Origin: Branchiostoma floridae
Lineage: Eukaryota; Chordata; Leptocardii; Amphioxiformes; Branchiostomatidae
Reading direction: 5' to 3'
DNA: 64,000 nt
Assembly (NCBI RefSeq): GCF_000003815.2
Contig: NC_049985.1
Coordinates: 4,928,234-4,992,233 of the forward strand
Shown: in pieces, positions 1 through 13,489 of the stretch
Numbering within the stretch: position 1 is the first letter of the stretch
Layout: each line of letters begins with the position of its first letter
The notes under the pieces: model-generated
What the model was told of the DNA's origin: nothing
Database searches by the model: none
What the model saw: the letters and a program-made list of their open reading frames with translations, nothing else
Position numbers and translations under genes: made by a program

Positions 1-1885
1 GATATTAAGATATTGGATGTGACTTTAACAAGCTTTATAGTATTTGTTTGATCACTTTGATGTATGATAATCACCTGAAGGATAATAAATAGGCATATTT
101 CTTGTGTGATGACCGATATCAGTATAATTCTCCACGGTAATAACATATACCAAGTATGAAGTGGCCTAGTATCTCCCGATCGCCTGATGGTTAGGTCTGG
201 AGCTCTCGATCAATATTTTCCATTTTGTATGCCCCCGGCCACATCCTCTATATGAAATTATTTTGGATTTATCGCTGAGCGTTTCATCGCAAAACATCAA
301 TATTTTGTCGCGGCTTTCCCCCGATTGTAGCCGTGCCGTTTTTCATCCTTTTGATGTTCTGCAGTAACACAAATCTTCCTCTGCGTGGTCAATGAGATGA
401 TTTTCTGTTGGTGGGGGAGAAATAATGGGAATATTCTTTGAAGTGGACAGGAAAAAAACTGGGATATTGCCTTTGGTAGTGAGTGTGTGACTAGTCTCAC
501 AGCAGTGGGGATTTCTGAATACAGTAGTAAATGTATCGTCAGACTGATGCACGCAATACCTCAGGTCACATTTTGTGTATCCTGAAATGAAATGCTTCAT
601 TGATATGCATCATTTTACGCTTTACAATTTGAAAGTTCCTCTGTCTGTGAAGGACATTCTTGGAGCTTTCTTTGTCAAAGACTGGAGTTGGACAGACCAG
701 AATTGGGGTAAATCTTTTTGTCGGAACTCGGAAAGTACATTTTAACTTTAACCCAAAATTTATGCTATATATATGTGTTAGCAACAACTTCGCCATTTGA
801 TTTACCGAGCATACATGCGTTTTGGTCAGTCAAGCATGTCAAAACAACTACAAACCTCCCTTGGTTCTATTAAGAGGCCACAGTTTTGCACAGTTCCATG
901 TGCAATTTGTTATTATCCTAGCAGGTATAGATCTGATTGTTTGGGACAATGCACTTACTAGAAAAGTGTCTGTTTAATGATTCATTAATTAATACGCAAT
1001 TGTGATCATGTCAGCTGGAAAGGTGAGTTCTGCCTGAGGGGTTGGAACGTCTAATTTAAGCTTATCTCACCGGTCGCACCTGTTGTGTACACAGTAGATT
1101 AGATTGTGGGCAAGCAGAAGTGATTTACCGTTGGTAGGGAGGGAAGGGCTCTGATTGGTTCATCACAGTAATCATAGCATTACTCAGGTGGTAAAGGAAG
1201 GGTTCTGATTGGTTCTTTGTAATCATAATATTTATTTTCTAGCACTTTGCATTATTCCACAACACTGGCTCCTGAATTACAGAATTGATACTGCAGAGCT
1301 GAACATAAAAGTTTTTACAGGCCCTTTTCTCATGTAAGATGGTAATCCAGCGCTCATAGATCCAAATCCTCACACCCTAACTTGGACATTATCACATTAA
1401 GCACCGCAGTTCAGTGATCTGATCATCCTTTGTAATCTAACCCCTGTAGTGAAGTACATGCGTTAAAAAAGAGCCCAACACACATATTGCTTAGCTGTGT
1501 GCTTCACCAAATTCTTAGGGACTAATCAATTACAAGCCTGTGCTCTCTGTCTTTCTCCTTTCACTCAATCATCAATTTCCAAAGACCAAAATAGTCTTGC
1601 TGTTAATCTTCTCACCAATAATACTCGATTTGTGATAATGTTGGATATTGTTCTGTGCCAGCCAGCTGATTGAGTTTTGTCCAGGTGCTATAAACGAAAT
1701 GTTCTACAGATTGTTTTGTTCACATTGCTGTATTGCGTTAGCCTGGGGTGGGCTGCTGTAATATCAGCTGAACTAATCTGCGGGGCACAAAGCTAATATG
1801 TGACCTACATTCGGAGGTCGCGACATTCAATCATCAATTTTGATTGGGGTCTCCAGAGGTCCCCAAACTACTTTTAGTGCTGCAG
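1..1885. other. no gene recognised
   Basis: All open frames here are short and unlike any family I know. The DNA is AT-rich and single-copy looking. At 1131-1225 the phrase 'agggctctgattggttc' recurs as 'agggttctgattggttc', a small local duplication. Nothing else can be supported. Confidence 0.5.
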
Positions 1886-2236
1886 TGTTGCTTTATTCAA
1901 AATCCCTCCGAGCTTGTTACCTTCACATTTCTGCTATTACGCACGTACATGAGTTGTATACTTACACATACTGAATTTTAATAGGATTGCTCCCTCAGTA
2001 ATTGTATATTCATTATATTTTTATGGACATGTCCTAATTTGTTTGGTGGCCACAGGTACCATTTCTGGTTGTTGCTCTATTCAAAATCCCTCCGATCTTG
2101 TTACCTTCACATTTCTGCTATTATGCTATATTATATATGTCAGCCGTCTCAGGGCCATCAGTAGTCTTGTGTATATTCGTGTTATTTTTCTGGCCATGTC
2201 CTAATTTGTTTGGTGGTCCCATTTCTGGTTGTTGAT
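1886..2236. repeat. two-copy local tandem duplication
   Basis: A segment starting at 1886 (key phrase 'attcaaaatccctccga') recurs at about 2070. The phrase 'catgtcctaatttgtttggtgg' recurs at about 2029 and 2194. The copies are about 170-185 bp apart with small indels, so this is a diverged tandem duplication. No coding content is seen. Confidence 0.75.
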
Positions 2237-3345
2237 AGAAATGCTTGCCATGGTTCAGATAGGACAGACCAGCAGTCCCTCCAGCCAGGAATGTAGTTAT
2301 GTACCACCCTGTGTGAGCACTCGCCACCATTCTTCAGATGAGAGCATGGGATACCGAATGACAGTTACCGTAAATCTGGAAATGTTTGTACTGGCTTGAT
2401 TTTTTGCTGAGCCCTCTTCCAGTGAAATCGTGGCACCATGAATGTATATGTTTTTATACTATACAACAAAAAATGACAAAACAAAATGTTTTAAGTGTCG
2501 TGATTTTTGATTAGTAAATAGCTCTTGGAGTTGGAGCAGAGTAACAACAAAAAGAAGAGAGCCAAGTCTCAAGAAGACGCGACGAACAGTATATCTTTAG
2601 GGCATTAAAAATCCCTGGTGAGATGACCAGTACTTGCAGTCCACCCCTAACCCAGGTGTTGTGGTATATTTCAGGACACAATGCTATCTTTAGTAGACAC
2701 TACCGGTAGACTTTGATGTGAGAACTGCAGGGCTTGTGGAGCCGACATTTTCCCCAAACATGGGCAACCGGATGTAGTGAAGAAAAGATAATGAGAAAGA
2801 TAATTATGTTTGCCAGACAACGGAGTACCAGTCCCTCGGGAAACCAGATAACACAATTTTTGGACAACTTTTCTTAACAGTTTAGTTGCCTCTGGTTTGT
2901 CCTTTGTGTAAAAGTTATAGCAGGCTAAGATCAGCTGAATTCTAAACTAGGATCTTGCTAAGATTACTTTTGCTTCATTAGCTCAGACTGCTCAATTACC
3001 TCTGTGAAAGAGAGTTTCTGTCTAGTGTATTTGTATTTTATACTTTATAAGTCAACAATAACTTGTGAATGTGAGGCTTTCAATGGATGGTGATAATATT
3101 TGATATGTGAGTAGCCAGAGTAGGTCTTGGGAAGATGAAAATCATGGTCTCTTTTGGGACCTCTTTTTTAAAACATTCCTTGGTACTGCAGCATAATGCT
3201 TTTGTATTTGTTGTTGTTTGATTTACTCTTAGTCAGCACTCCTGCCAAGCTAGTTCTTCAGCTTTTTCACAGATGGCAATAGACAGATAATGCTCCTCAT
3301 CTAGAGATAAAAGGTGATAGTTATCCTCCATTTGCTCAGTCGGAG
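2237..3345. other. non-coding; one dispersed repeat fragment
   Basis: No supported gene. Positions about 3108-3215 ('ccttggtactgcagca' near 3180) resemble 31,950-32,075 in the first gene's intron 2, so this is one fragment of a dispersed family. The rest shows nothing I recognise. Confidence 0.45.
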
Positions 3346-3660
3346 CGCATTACGTTCCTTGTCTCTTCTCACCCAAACGCGAGCGCGCAGCACGGCACCC
3401 GTCATTTTCCCCCGTCGTTACATTCCCAGACTTCCCCCTAAAACAGCAATTCCTGCCCCAAATTGGCCATTTATTGCCGGGTAATGCGCAGCAGTGGACT
3501 GCTTCCAGCTGCTTATTACTGCTACTGCTGCAGGAGTCGCGACTGGCGAACTGCCCCGGTCTGATTTTTATTGCGTATTATTGCCGCATCAGATCTGTTG
3601 CCGTGGTAACATAGCTTCTGGCCTTCAATATTAGGCCTCCGCAGCGCCACCTCTGACTCC
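3346..3660. promoter_or_regulatory. candidate cis-regulatory island with RFX X-box
   Basis: A GC-richer, low-repeat island in AT-rich DNA. At 3597-3610 lies GTTGCCGTGGTAAC, which fits the RFX X-box consensus (GTNRCC, 0-3 spacer, RGYAAC) at every position. Known biology: RFX factors bind such sites near ciliary and some neural genes. That this island is an enhancer or promoter is inference from base composition and the motif; no gene is visible next to it. Confidence 0.35.
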
Positions 3661-5000
3661 TGTGCAATACAAATGATTATACTGCACGTCGTTCCAGAAG
3701 CAGTTTATGATGGGGGGAGCTCAAGCCAGAAGGAAAGCAGATTGAATTGTTATTACTACTTGGGTAGCTTTTTGTTTTGAATGTCATTTACTATATGTAT
3801 GCCTCTGTACTGTGGCATGTTGCTAAGAACATTTTATTTCGGCAGAATCACACATTGTGATCTACGATAAATATGTTTGAAAAAGTACATTCCCAAAAGT
3901 ACATTCTGCAAAGTTGTTTATTTAACATAATTTGATTTTGGGTAAAGAAAGGTTTGAAATACATATGATGTATTATATGCACATAATCATGCTTTCTTGG
4001 TCAAATATTCCTCCTGAAAACCATGAAAGTTAACATCTGCAAACATCTCCAGCAATACAGTTTACTTTTTATCATTAGCTTCTGAATTTTATTTCAGGAC
4101 ATCATGTCAACCTCCCTTGATGAGCAAAGGCAACTTCCGTTTCTTGAATTTATTAGTTTTGAAACCTGCATTAAAATAACTGCGGCTATTTTAGAAACCA
4201 TAAGATCTCTTAAACGGACTTTCATGGCATGTAATCTCAGTGGCACGGAAAGTTAAAGCTCTCTTGTGCTTCGTAAAATAGTTACGATAGGACATGGACT
4301 GGGATATGCACGCTTTCAAATGTCACCATTTCAATAAACCCTATATTTGAAGTCCCAACTGAGACTTCTGCAGGAAGGAAACTTAATTTAAGGTTCTTTC
4401 TTGATCATCGGTCATACCAGCGAAGGTTGGCGTGAAGATTGCTGATTTTAAAGTGCAGCATTCTGCTGTCTCTGATTGACTTGTTGTATGGTATTGTTCT
4501 ACCAGATTGCTAACCAGAAGTATTATAATAATAAAGTTAAGACTAAATAAAAGTACCATGTTGAATGCTTCTACATGTCTGCGGTGCTTTTATTTTCGCT
4601 GTTGCCTCTCAGCCACAAAATTATTGCACAAACATGCGTTTCCATTGTATGAGTAGTATTACTCAACAGTAACTGTACTACAGAATTGTTACGACCACCA
4701 ACTTAAAGTTAAAACTCTAACTTGTGACTGCATAAAACTCCTTTCCTATCCGTAAAATGAATTTACAGAAGGCAAACACACTGCAAACAATGCCAAAACA
4801 TTCTGTAACATTCTTTCAAGCAGTCTTGCCAACGTAGTCCATCATATTTATTATCTTGTAAGGTACATGTATGAACCTGTACTGCTTAATGTACGGAAAG
4901 GTCAATAACACAGAAGAAGGATTATCGTGTCAAATTAGATATATACTCATATTTGACATACCTAGCTTACAATTCCTTATAGACCTGCAAACCTCCCCTG
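3661..5000. other. no gene recognised
   Basis: AT-rich sequence without a coherent reading frame, splice-bounded exon or obvious inverted repeat. Confidence 0.5.
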
Positions 5001-5425
5001 GGATGGGGATGATACATGCAGGTACAGATCACCTGCGGAAATAATAAAGATTATCATGATTATATATGGACCTGGAGGTAGCTTTCAGAGCTATTATGCT
5101 ATGCTTATAGTTATACATTACTAAATATGCTTGTGAGTCATGACATGCATGATTAAAAAGAAGTGATGTTACTTGTTAGCGACAATAAACTTGTGTTGTT
5201 AATGTTAGTGCTAATAGTGGGATAGGGATGATACAGCAGGTACAAAATACCTGAGGAAGCATAGTAATAAAGAGTGAAAATAATAAAGATTATGATGATT
5301 ATATATGGACCTGGAGGTAGCTTTCAGAGCTATTAAATTATGCTACAGATGCTTATATATTACTAAGTATGCTTGTGACATGCATGTTTAAAAAGAAGGG
5401 ATGTTACTTGTTAGTGACAATAGTT
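5001..5425. repeat. two-copy tandem duplication (about 218 bp unit)
   Basis: Copy A starts near 5001 and copy B near 5220. Both contain 'gattatatatggacctggag', 'tagctttcagagctatta' and 'gatgttacttgttag' in the same order. The copies differ by small insertions and substitutions. A G-run follows at 5463-5470. Confidence 0.85.
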
Positions 5426-6265
5426 TGCGCTGTCAGTACATTGCTATTAGTACTAGTATTAAGGGGGGGGGTGTTTGAAGAGTTAAAATATTCGACTAGG
5501 AGTTGAACGAGACTTGTTTACAAATTTGGCAGAACAAGAAGTAAAAAAAAGTAATAGAAAAAGTTACACTACAGAAAGTGTTTATGGAAAAATGCAATGC
5601 TGCTTGGCATCTTTGTTGTTAGCATTCATGTTTTTTTATTGCTATTCCATATTTGAATTTTTTCTGGACCCTCTTGATAATTTGTCAGAGCTTGAACAAA
5701 TTAATAACAGGTAGAAAATTCAGTGTATTCAGTAATACCTGAAATGTGTTAGACACTAACTGTTAGTATAGATAACTTGCAGGGTCACTTATAATTAGCA
5801 TCATCAACTATGAAGTCCAACCATGTCCTGTAAATCATGATCTGATTGCAGTAGATTTATTTTTGTGTTTTTCTCACTGACCTCATCAAATGCAAAGTTA
5901 TGACACCTGAGGCTCTTAATTAATGCGTTACTGTTTTTTTTCCAACCTTTTAGTTTAAACTATGTCAAAAACTATTATCCATTTATGGCTTGATTAAGTC
6001 CTAGCAAAACTAAATGAATTTACAGTAAAAGTAAATACAGTAAAAGTAAGATGGTGGGATTCAGGCGAGTCACTCCCGCTGGACCAGTTCTTATCCACTT
6101 GCCACACAGCGACGCGTTTTAGTGCGCCATGAAATATACATGCAGACCGCATCTTCTCCAGCGGAGAGGTGATTTATGGCACTGCGAGGAGGGGTGGGCA
6201 GGAATAGACATGCCAGATGGACGCTAATGTGTTGCCTAGACAGGCCGTTGTGGAGATGAAGAAAG

Positions 6266-6785
6266 ACGGCGCTTTCTTTCGCTGCAAAAATGATATAGAT
6301 GTCAACGTTTGACCAGAGGTGTCCACCCATCAAGTCCTGAGGATATTTCAAAGAAAATGTTGTAAGTTTGTGTATTGCGCTGTAGTTGATGAAATGACTT
6401 AAGCATTTACTTTTTTTCATTTTTGAGAATTGCGCTACAGTCAGAAAGACAATATTTTCTTTTGCTGCAAAATAGATGTCAATGTTTGCGTTTGACCAGA
6501 GGTATCAGCTCATCAAGATATATCAAAGGAATGTTGTAAGTTTGTTATTAGTTGATATAATGACTTGGAGCTTTTACTTTTGCCATTTTTGAGTAGTGCA
6601 TTTTTATCGTTAAGACGTTATTTTCCTTCACTGCAAAGATGTCAACGTTTTACCAGAGCGGTGTTGACTCATCAGGATACTTCAAATCAAACTTTTAAAG
6701 AAAAAATGTAAGTTTGTTCATAGTCGATATAATGACTTGGAGCATTAATTATTTTACGTCTGCCGTTTTTTAGTAGTGCACTATA
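6266..6785. repeat. three-copy diverged tandem repeat
   Basis: Three successive units of about 165-180 bp start near 6266, 6447 and 6610. Each has 'gatgtcaa.gttt.accagag', then 'atgttgtaagtttg' or a variant, then 'atgacttggagc' or a variant. A minus-strand open frame crosses the first unit but is not shared by the others, so I do not call it a gene. Confidence 0.8.
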
Positions 6786-7407
6786 TCCAACATGTTGTTA
6801 GTGGCCACTCAAGGGACATTGCCACCGTAGACAGGCGTCTGTAGATATGGTTATCATATTGCCTGGGTCGATGAGAAAAATATGAGATATGGATGAGAAT
6901 GGGGCGGTATTGTGGCATCCGGTGGAATTATAAGAGTTAATGTTAGCACGTAAAGAAATTTTGATCTAGACTAATTAAAACTTCCATGCTGTAAAAGTTG
7001 AAATCTGGTTTAATTCATTTTTGTGGTCTACACCACAAGTTCATGACGTCGTGCATCTGTGTTTCCAATGTACATGTATTGCTACTGCACTGAAGAATTG
7101 TTAATTTCAGACACTGCGAAAGCCTCCTTCTGTGAAGTCCCTGTGAAAATGGATGAATTTACAATACGGTAACACGTAGTACTGCGATTCCTGTGCAGTC
7201 CTGTCGGTAAATGCTGCACATTCGTATTCCCGCTGAGCTACATTTGTAGGTCAGAGCCTGATTACCAGCAGAGACATCCGTGATTGCTGAATGTAAATTT
7301 ATTCCTTCACGTGTCATCACGGGAGTCTCTTCATGTGTGTTGCACATACATGATGGCACAGAGGCAGCTGCCGCATTAACACTCATCTCCCTGCTATCAC
7401 AGTATCA

Positions 7408-7752
7408 GGCCTAGGGAAAAAATGTTGTGTTTCATGTTTCAGTCCTGAAAAAACTAGAGTCAGTAGGTAGGGATTATCTTTTTCTTGTAATTCAGGCTGG
7501 CCAAAACTGTAGTGATACATTATTACAAAACAGTTCACAGTAACTGAAATGCATGAAGTGTCTTTCAATATCAACCTTTGACTTTGACCTTGACCTTTAA
7601 TAGATACATTTATTCTTCATTAGATAGTTCTAAGTGGAAGCTACATGACTCCATTACCCCCCTCCCCCCCCCCCCCCCCCACAAGTCTAAGGTCAGCAGG
7701 TTTTTCTAAGGTGGGTCGAGAAACAGGAAACATAACATTTTTTTCCTAGGCC
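7408..7752. mobile_element. palindromic MITE, copy 1
   Basis: The ends are inverted: the left begins GGCCTAGGGAAAAAATGTTG and the right, read in reverse, begins GGCCTAGGAAAAAAATGTTA. The similarity continues through a 'TGTTTCcTGTTTC' block. A homologous element with the same termini lies at 54,216-54,596. It has no coding capacity, so it is a non-autonomous DNA element. A run of C at about 7662-7680 sits inside it. Confidence 0.75.
7579..7597. promoter_or_regulatory. nuclear-receptor half-site cluster (inside a MITE)
   Basis: Three TGACCT/TGACTT-type half-sites lie head to tail, including TGACCTTGA, which is the reverse of the ERR/SF-1 element TCAAGGTCA. They are inside the MITE at 7408-7752, so this may be chance or an element-borne binding site. 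Function is not shown by the sequence. Confidence 0.25.
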
Positions 7753-7870
7753 CCATCTCCCCGCTGTCCTTGTCCCAAGTCGCTCGAGAGTCATCCTCCT
7801 CCAAATGAAATGCAAATCACCCCGTGCATAATGTGAGATTGACGAGGATTGATCTGCCAATCTGTTGCAC

Positions 7871-8315
7871 GTGTGAGTATCAGAGATGGACGCGGGGTTG
7901 TGGCTCGGCCGTTTGTTAGGCACAATTTCTCTCATAATCAATGCGGGAATCTGAACTCTGTGCTGAACCTAAGAAACTATTCCCATCATCCCATCATCAG
8001 AAGAAACTATTGGGCCGCATAAAATACTACAAATAGTGAAATATTCGTGGTAGGTTTATTTTTGCAGTTTTCGCCTATAAGAGTTTTGAGTATTGGCAGT
8101 GAGTTTTTGCAGTGAGTATTATTTTTGTGTGAGTATTGGAGATGGACGCGGGGTTGTGGCTCCGGCATTTGTTAGGCACAATTTCTCTCATAATCAATAC
8201 GGGAATCTGAACTCTTCGCCGAACCCAAGAAACTATTGGGCAGTGGAAGATACTGTGAATATTGAAATCTTCGTAGTAGGTTTATTTTCGCAGATTTTGC
8301 CAATAGGAGTTGCGA
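7871..8315. repeat. two-copy tandem duplication (about 256 bp period)
   Basis: Copy A (7871-8088) and copy B (8127-8315) share 'gagatggacgcggggttgtg', 'gcacaatttctctcataatc' and 'gtaggtttattttt.gcag'. This explains the two similar open frames seen on opposite strands here; neither is a gene. Confidence 0.85.
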
Positions 8316-8941
8316 ATTTCTCACCGGGAAAAACCTTATTTCCACCCCTACTGCAAACTTAAATCCCTTTGCAAATACAAAGATTTATGGTATCATAATG
8401 CTAGTATTCCTTTTAGAATCAAATATGTTGGTCTGTTTAGAATGTACATAGTAACTTCCTCCAGTTACCATGATGGTATTTATTTTTGTACTATAAGAGT
8501 CAAATTAGTGAGACAATAGTAATTTTCTAGTAATTTTTGCATACAACAACACAGAACGTCCAAGAAGATATTATAAGGAAGTTTAAAAGAGGAAGAAGAG
8601 CACACGACCAACCTCCCTAGAAGTAGAATGTGATCAAATGATTGCGATTTGCACTGATGAAAGTTAAGCAGTTGAATCGTTACTGTTAACAAATCAAGAA
8701 TTGCAGTAATTGCTACTTCATTGCCCTTTCATCCAGCTAGAAGTGAGACTGAATGGTTCACATACAGCGACACTATCTGATGTTGTAGAGTTCATTCTAC
8801 CAGCTTGATGGGTCGTGATGATTGTGGGCTTTTCGTTGCAATCTTTGGTGCGGGTTGTCCTGGTTTAACCGACGCTGTGGGTGACAGTTATCGTGATGAA
8901 GCGGGTACCTAGTGCACCTCATCCTTTTGTAATCAAGCGGG

Positions 8942-9470
8942 GGCACGTGGCGGCAACGTGCGTTAGGTCGTGTTACACCACTCGTTATCCGGGCTTGTAA
9001 TTTGCCTGAACCAGTGCTTCGTAGCGTGTGCTGGGGTGTGGACATTGCGCCTCTCGCTGGGCCACTACGAAGTGTTTCAAGAGGGCTTCATATCCATTGC
9101 TCGTCCATATTCCTGGTGAGTTTGCTTTTTGTCCAGGGCAAGTACATTTAATTCTGATGAACATGTGTTTATGTACGCAAAACAGTACACAGTTTCAGCT
9201 CCCTTTGTGGAAGGCATGTGGCAGCAACGTGCAATAGGTCTCATTATAAGGGCTTGTAATTTGCCCAGACCAGTGCTTCGTAGCGTGTGCTTGAGTGTGG
9301 TATACAGGACACTGCATCACTCAATGTGCCTCTGCAACCATAGTGTTACAAGAGGGCTGTACATGTATATCCATCGCTCATCCATATACTGTACCTGGTG
9401 AGTTTGCTTATTGTCCAGGGCAAGTACACTTCTGGATATGTATTTATGTACACAAAATGTATACTGTGTC
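8942..9470. repeat. two-copy tandem duplication (about 260-270 bp period)
   Basis: Copy A (8942-9200) and copy B (9213-9470) share 'accagtgcttcgtagcgtgt', 'ctggtgagtttgct' and 'tgtccagggcaagtaca'. Short open frames differ between copies by frameshifts, which argues against coding function. Confidence 0.85.
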
Positions 9471-9475
9471 AGAAA

Positions 9476-12330
9476 GAGTATTGATGTCGTGTTTTAGTCC
9501 TTTATTAACCTGGATCAAAATGACACCATGACTACCGTACAGATTTATTTGGTTCTATGGTTCAGTTTAGCTGTGTGTGTACGATTCTTGTAGTGTTACA
9601 TGCCTTTAACTCTTGTCATAGCAAAACACACAATGTTAGTCAAAGTGGCTAGTTGCTTATATAGATTGGCACAGAGCTGAATGTTTTAGGTGCTGAATTG
9701 AGTATTGCAGATCGAATGTTCAACGGCTGAAATATGTTCTATTACTAGTATTAGAGAGTTTGATTTCCTAAATTTCTTTTCAGCTCCAAGCATATGCTTT
9801 CTTTCCTCAGCGCTGCTATCACCTAATGGTATTTTCGTGAAACGCATCCACTGTGCGACGTTAGCGTATACTTTTTATGGTTACGCCGTCAAAATGCATT
9901 AGAATTCCAGTTGGCTTTTAGACGGTGGTGTGGTGATTATCGCCAAGTGTAGCATTAAGCCATGATGGTTATGTCACTGGGTTATCTCCTGTGTGCACCA
10001 TGTACTGTAAAGTCACTTACTTTTGCGGTGGTGTTATTTAGCCGTTGGATGAAAAAGGAGGTTTTTGCCATTTAGATAAGTCTTAAGTATAGTAGTCGGA
10101 TGACTGTCATAAGCGCATATTTGTTTCAGTGATGAATATGCGTTGGAGAGGTTACAATGAAGATAAAACGGCAGCGAAAGTTTTAAGATTTACAGTACTT
10201 GCTCCTCTGAAGGTCCGATGTAATTAATAGTCCGTGCCCGTATTTAGCGGTTGAAGCAGGTGGCTGTTTTATCATATTTAATGTTCCGTGGGATTGAATG
10301 TGTATCCAACCAGGGACAGTTCTGCTTTGACAGATCAATATAGCATGGCAGGGAGGGTGCAGAGTAGTGAGAATAGCAATCTTTTCATAGTTAAATTTCC
10401 ACGTAAAATAGCTTCACCTATATTTAACATCACAACAAAAATCCAGACTTTGTAGTTACAGTTATTAGTCTGTTATACAGTTGAAACATAAAAAGAATGT
10501 TTGATGGTGTGAGATCCTGTCATCAAATGGCATGGAAGCCGCAAACTTAAAGATGCTACAAATATTTTAAGATTTACAGTGTAAAGAACTCCGTGTGTGG
10601 AAGCTGGTTGTTTTTGAGACACCTGTTGTGGGTCAGGGACAAGTAGGAGTAGCCTGGAGTCCGGTCTTTTTGTGCTTTTAGTCGTTCCCAAAGGTCCACT
10701 TCTGCTTGTTGGAGGAAACTGATGTTTGGGGAGCGACTTACATCACAACAAGGCTGGACTCCAGGCTTATGGACAAGGCAGTCCCACTCAAAAGGTTGGG
10801 GGTTGGTTCACTGGGGAAACGGTTGGATTGACCTGGTTTTTGTGGATTCTTTTACAACAGTATATGTTGAAATAGTCGTGGTAGCTTTATTAATCTTCTC
10901 AGTGCCTCTCCACTGCAAAATGAAGACATGTTCTTGTGCTGCAGTATTGCATACACGTCCTTTCCAATACTATTGCAAAATAAATTCCCAGCGAATATGA
11001 AATCAGAATTTACAGTAGCCAATGTTTTATTTGCAGGGTCACAGTCAAAACGTCACTGTGCGTGGCACAAAAGACATTTGCAGTGTACCATGAATATTTT
11101 AAGTTACAGTATGTCTAACTAGCTGTGTTATATCCTTAGTGAATTAATGCTGAAGTCAGCAAAACCGTGGTTCAGTGAACCATGTCTGCTGGGCGCAGTT
11201 TGCTAAATCGTTGGCTGATGTGCCCCAAATCCCAGCCAACAATGCAAAGCGTTAAGCGCTCGATGTAAGTGTGTTGGAATGTCGTTTTTGGTAATACCCA
11301 GGAGGGACATTTGGAAGCACATCTTGCTCCCGGCGCCATTACGGGGTGGCGATAAAGACGGAAAACATTTCAGCACCACAGGCACAGCCGGTCTGGGTGA
11401 TAAGCATAGACCTCAACAGCTTTTCCAGGCCAACGGCCTGCTATTAATGCCAATACAAGGAAATCTCATGGTTGGCATCCTTGGCAGACTACAAATCTAA
11501 TGCGAGAGTGCCAAAAGAACAAAATGGGTTACCCGGTAGAAAAAGAAAAGACAGGCGAAGACACAAACATGGTATCATAACCAACATGCTTTGTATTTAA
11601 GAAGTTCACACAGTTACACTATTCTGGTTGCCTAATGAAACTCAGCAACTACACTCAAGGCTACAACACCAGTGTCACTTCTGCAACTGCTAAACTAGGT
11701 TCACTTGTAGTTTTACTGCTACACTCATGGCTTCCATATGACAAATTTTCCGTATTTTCAGTATTTCCTTGTTATGTTGACCATCTCTTAGCCGGAAAGG
11801 AACAAAATTTCTTGTCATTTTTCAAAATCAGTAGAAAGAATCAATGTGCATGCCGATATTATCCATAAATTTCACTTGCCGTGCCCTAATACTTTTTACT
11901 TTGCATGCTTGTGAAATTGTTACAGTCAATCTTTATTGGGGAAACTTCACAGCAACAAGACATATATATGGTGACAGTTATATGTGCTGGTATATCCTAT
12001 TCTAGATTTATGAATCAATTATATGGATGTGATAAAGTGCGCAAGGAGGTAGTATTTATGTTGGGCTAGCTACAATCAGCAGACAGTTTCTGTAATGAAA
12101 CAAGCATGATATCGGAACACGATAAATTGATTGGGATAAACTCATAAAGTTAAAGCTTTTGGAATCCATACATGTCAGAGGAATACTGCTCGCTAGGAAG
12201 TCACGAAGCGAGAACAAGATAAATCATACTTTATAAGTTGGAATATCGATGCATAGAAACGAGTGTAGGAATCAAATTTTGAGTGCCGCTTGAGTCAGGG
12301 GTGTCAGATCAATCAAAACTACATTTAGAT
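9476..12330. other. no gene recognised
   Basis: Short open frames only. Fragments ending in '...gatttacagt' (about 10,180 and 10,560) look like remains of the TACTGTAAAT-ended MITE family seen elsewhere. Nothing else can be supported. Confidence 0.45.
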
Positions 12331-12336
12331 TCCCGG

Positions 12337-12950
12337 GATGATCTGTCCGTTGGGAAACGTGCATCAAACTAATGGATGGGAATCTTTATATGCTCTCATG
12401 AATAGCAGGCAGACATGGGTCACGGCAAGGTTGCAGCTAGCTATGGCCACACCAGTTTTATTCTTTGGTTCTTGGACATCTTTATGTAAAATTCTAGCAA
12501 GAGAACAGAAGCCTGGCAGGAAAACTTGCATCTGGCTTTGTCCAATCCTCATGATCACTGCTGTCATTTCTACAACAGTTACTACACTCATGGCTTCCTC
12601 ACTTGTGTCACTTCAATAGCTACGCTCATACGTATACGTTACTTGGTTTCACTTTTATTGTTATTGGGTGGGCTGACTACTCTCTCTTGGCAGCCAGGGG
12701 CTGAATTGTGAGGAGCACTCCTGGATGATCTGTCCTGTGGGATCCATGCATCAAACTCATGGATGGGAATCTGTATATGATCTCATGAATAGCAGGCAGA
12801 CATGGGTCACGGCAAGGTTGCAGCTAGCTAAGGCCACACCAATTTAATTTCTTGTCTCTCTGACATTTTTGTGTAGTATTCTATCAAGAGAACATCATGG
12901 AAACAGGAGCCAGGGATGACAACATTCATCTGGCTCTGGCAGTCCCTGAA
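12337..12950. repeat. two-copy duplication (about 386 bp offset)
   Basis: A starts at 12,337 and B at 12,723. Shared blocks include 'gatgatctgtcc', 'aatagcaggcagacatgggt' and 'cacggcaaggttgcagctag'. The open frame crossing A at 12,338-12,619 is disrupted in B, so it is not called as a gene. Confidence 0.85.
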
Positions 12951-13489
12951 ACCATGCGTACCAAGGTACAAACTTCTCCTCAGACTCTGTTTCTCATTGA
13001 TATTTCAATCTAGCAGTAAATTTTTGCTAAATTCAACTTTTCCAAGAACCAATCAATCAACTTGTTGTTTAATCTAATGGTAGCAGAGCATGTGGAATAT
13101 AACATGAAAAGGATTGGAAGGAAATCAATAACATTCATTTTCAACTGCCTCATTCTAAAAGGAGAGGACTAAAGAGAACCTTCTGGAAATCAACTTTTAT
13201 GTTGAAGGGGCAACCCAATTGTCTTGAGATGAAATAAATAGATAAACATCCTATGATGTGAATTATTACAAATGCTTTTCTGCCATAGCTGGAACAAAAA
13301 ACAATTTGTTTTATAGCCTAGCACTGGCTAAAGGGGTCTGTAGATTTGCATAAAGGGAAGGGCTAGAAGAGAGACTGGCAGCAAGAAATTGCGTATCAGC
13401 TGAATCAGACCATCATGTGGCCTAAGCCAGATGGACGTGTGCAATATTGCCTAACCCAGGAGTTTTATATAATGGGTACATTTGTCTTC

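Noticed and set aside
12338-12619. 93-codon plus-strand frame as a small protein gene
   Set aside because: It lies in a duplicated segment whose second copy is frame-disrupted.
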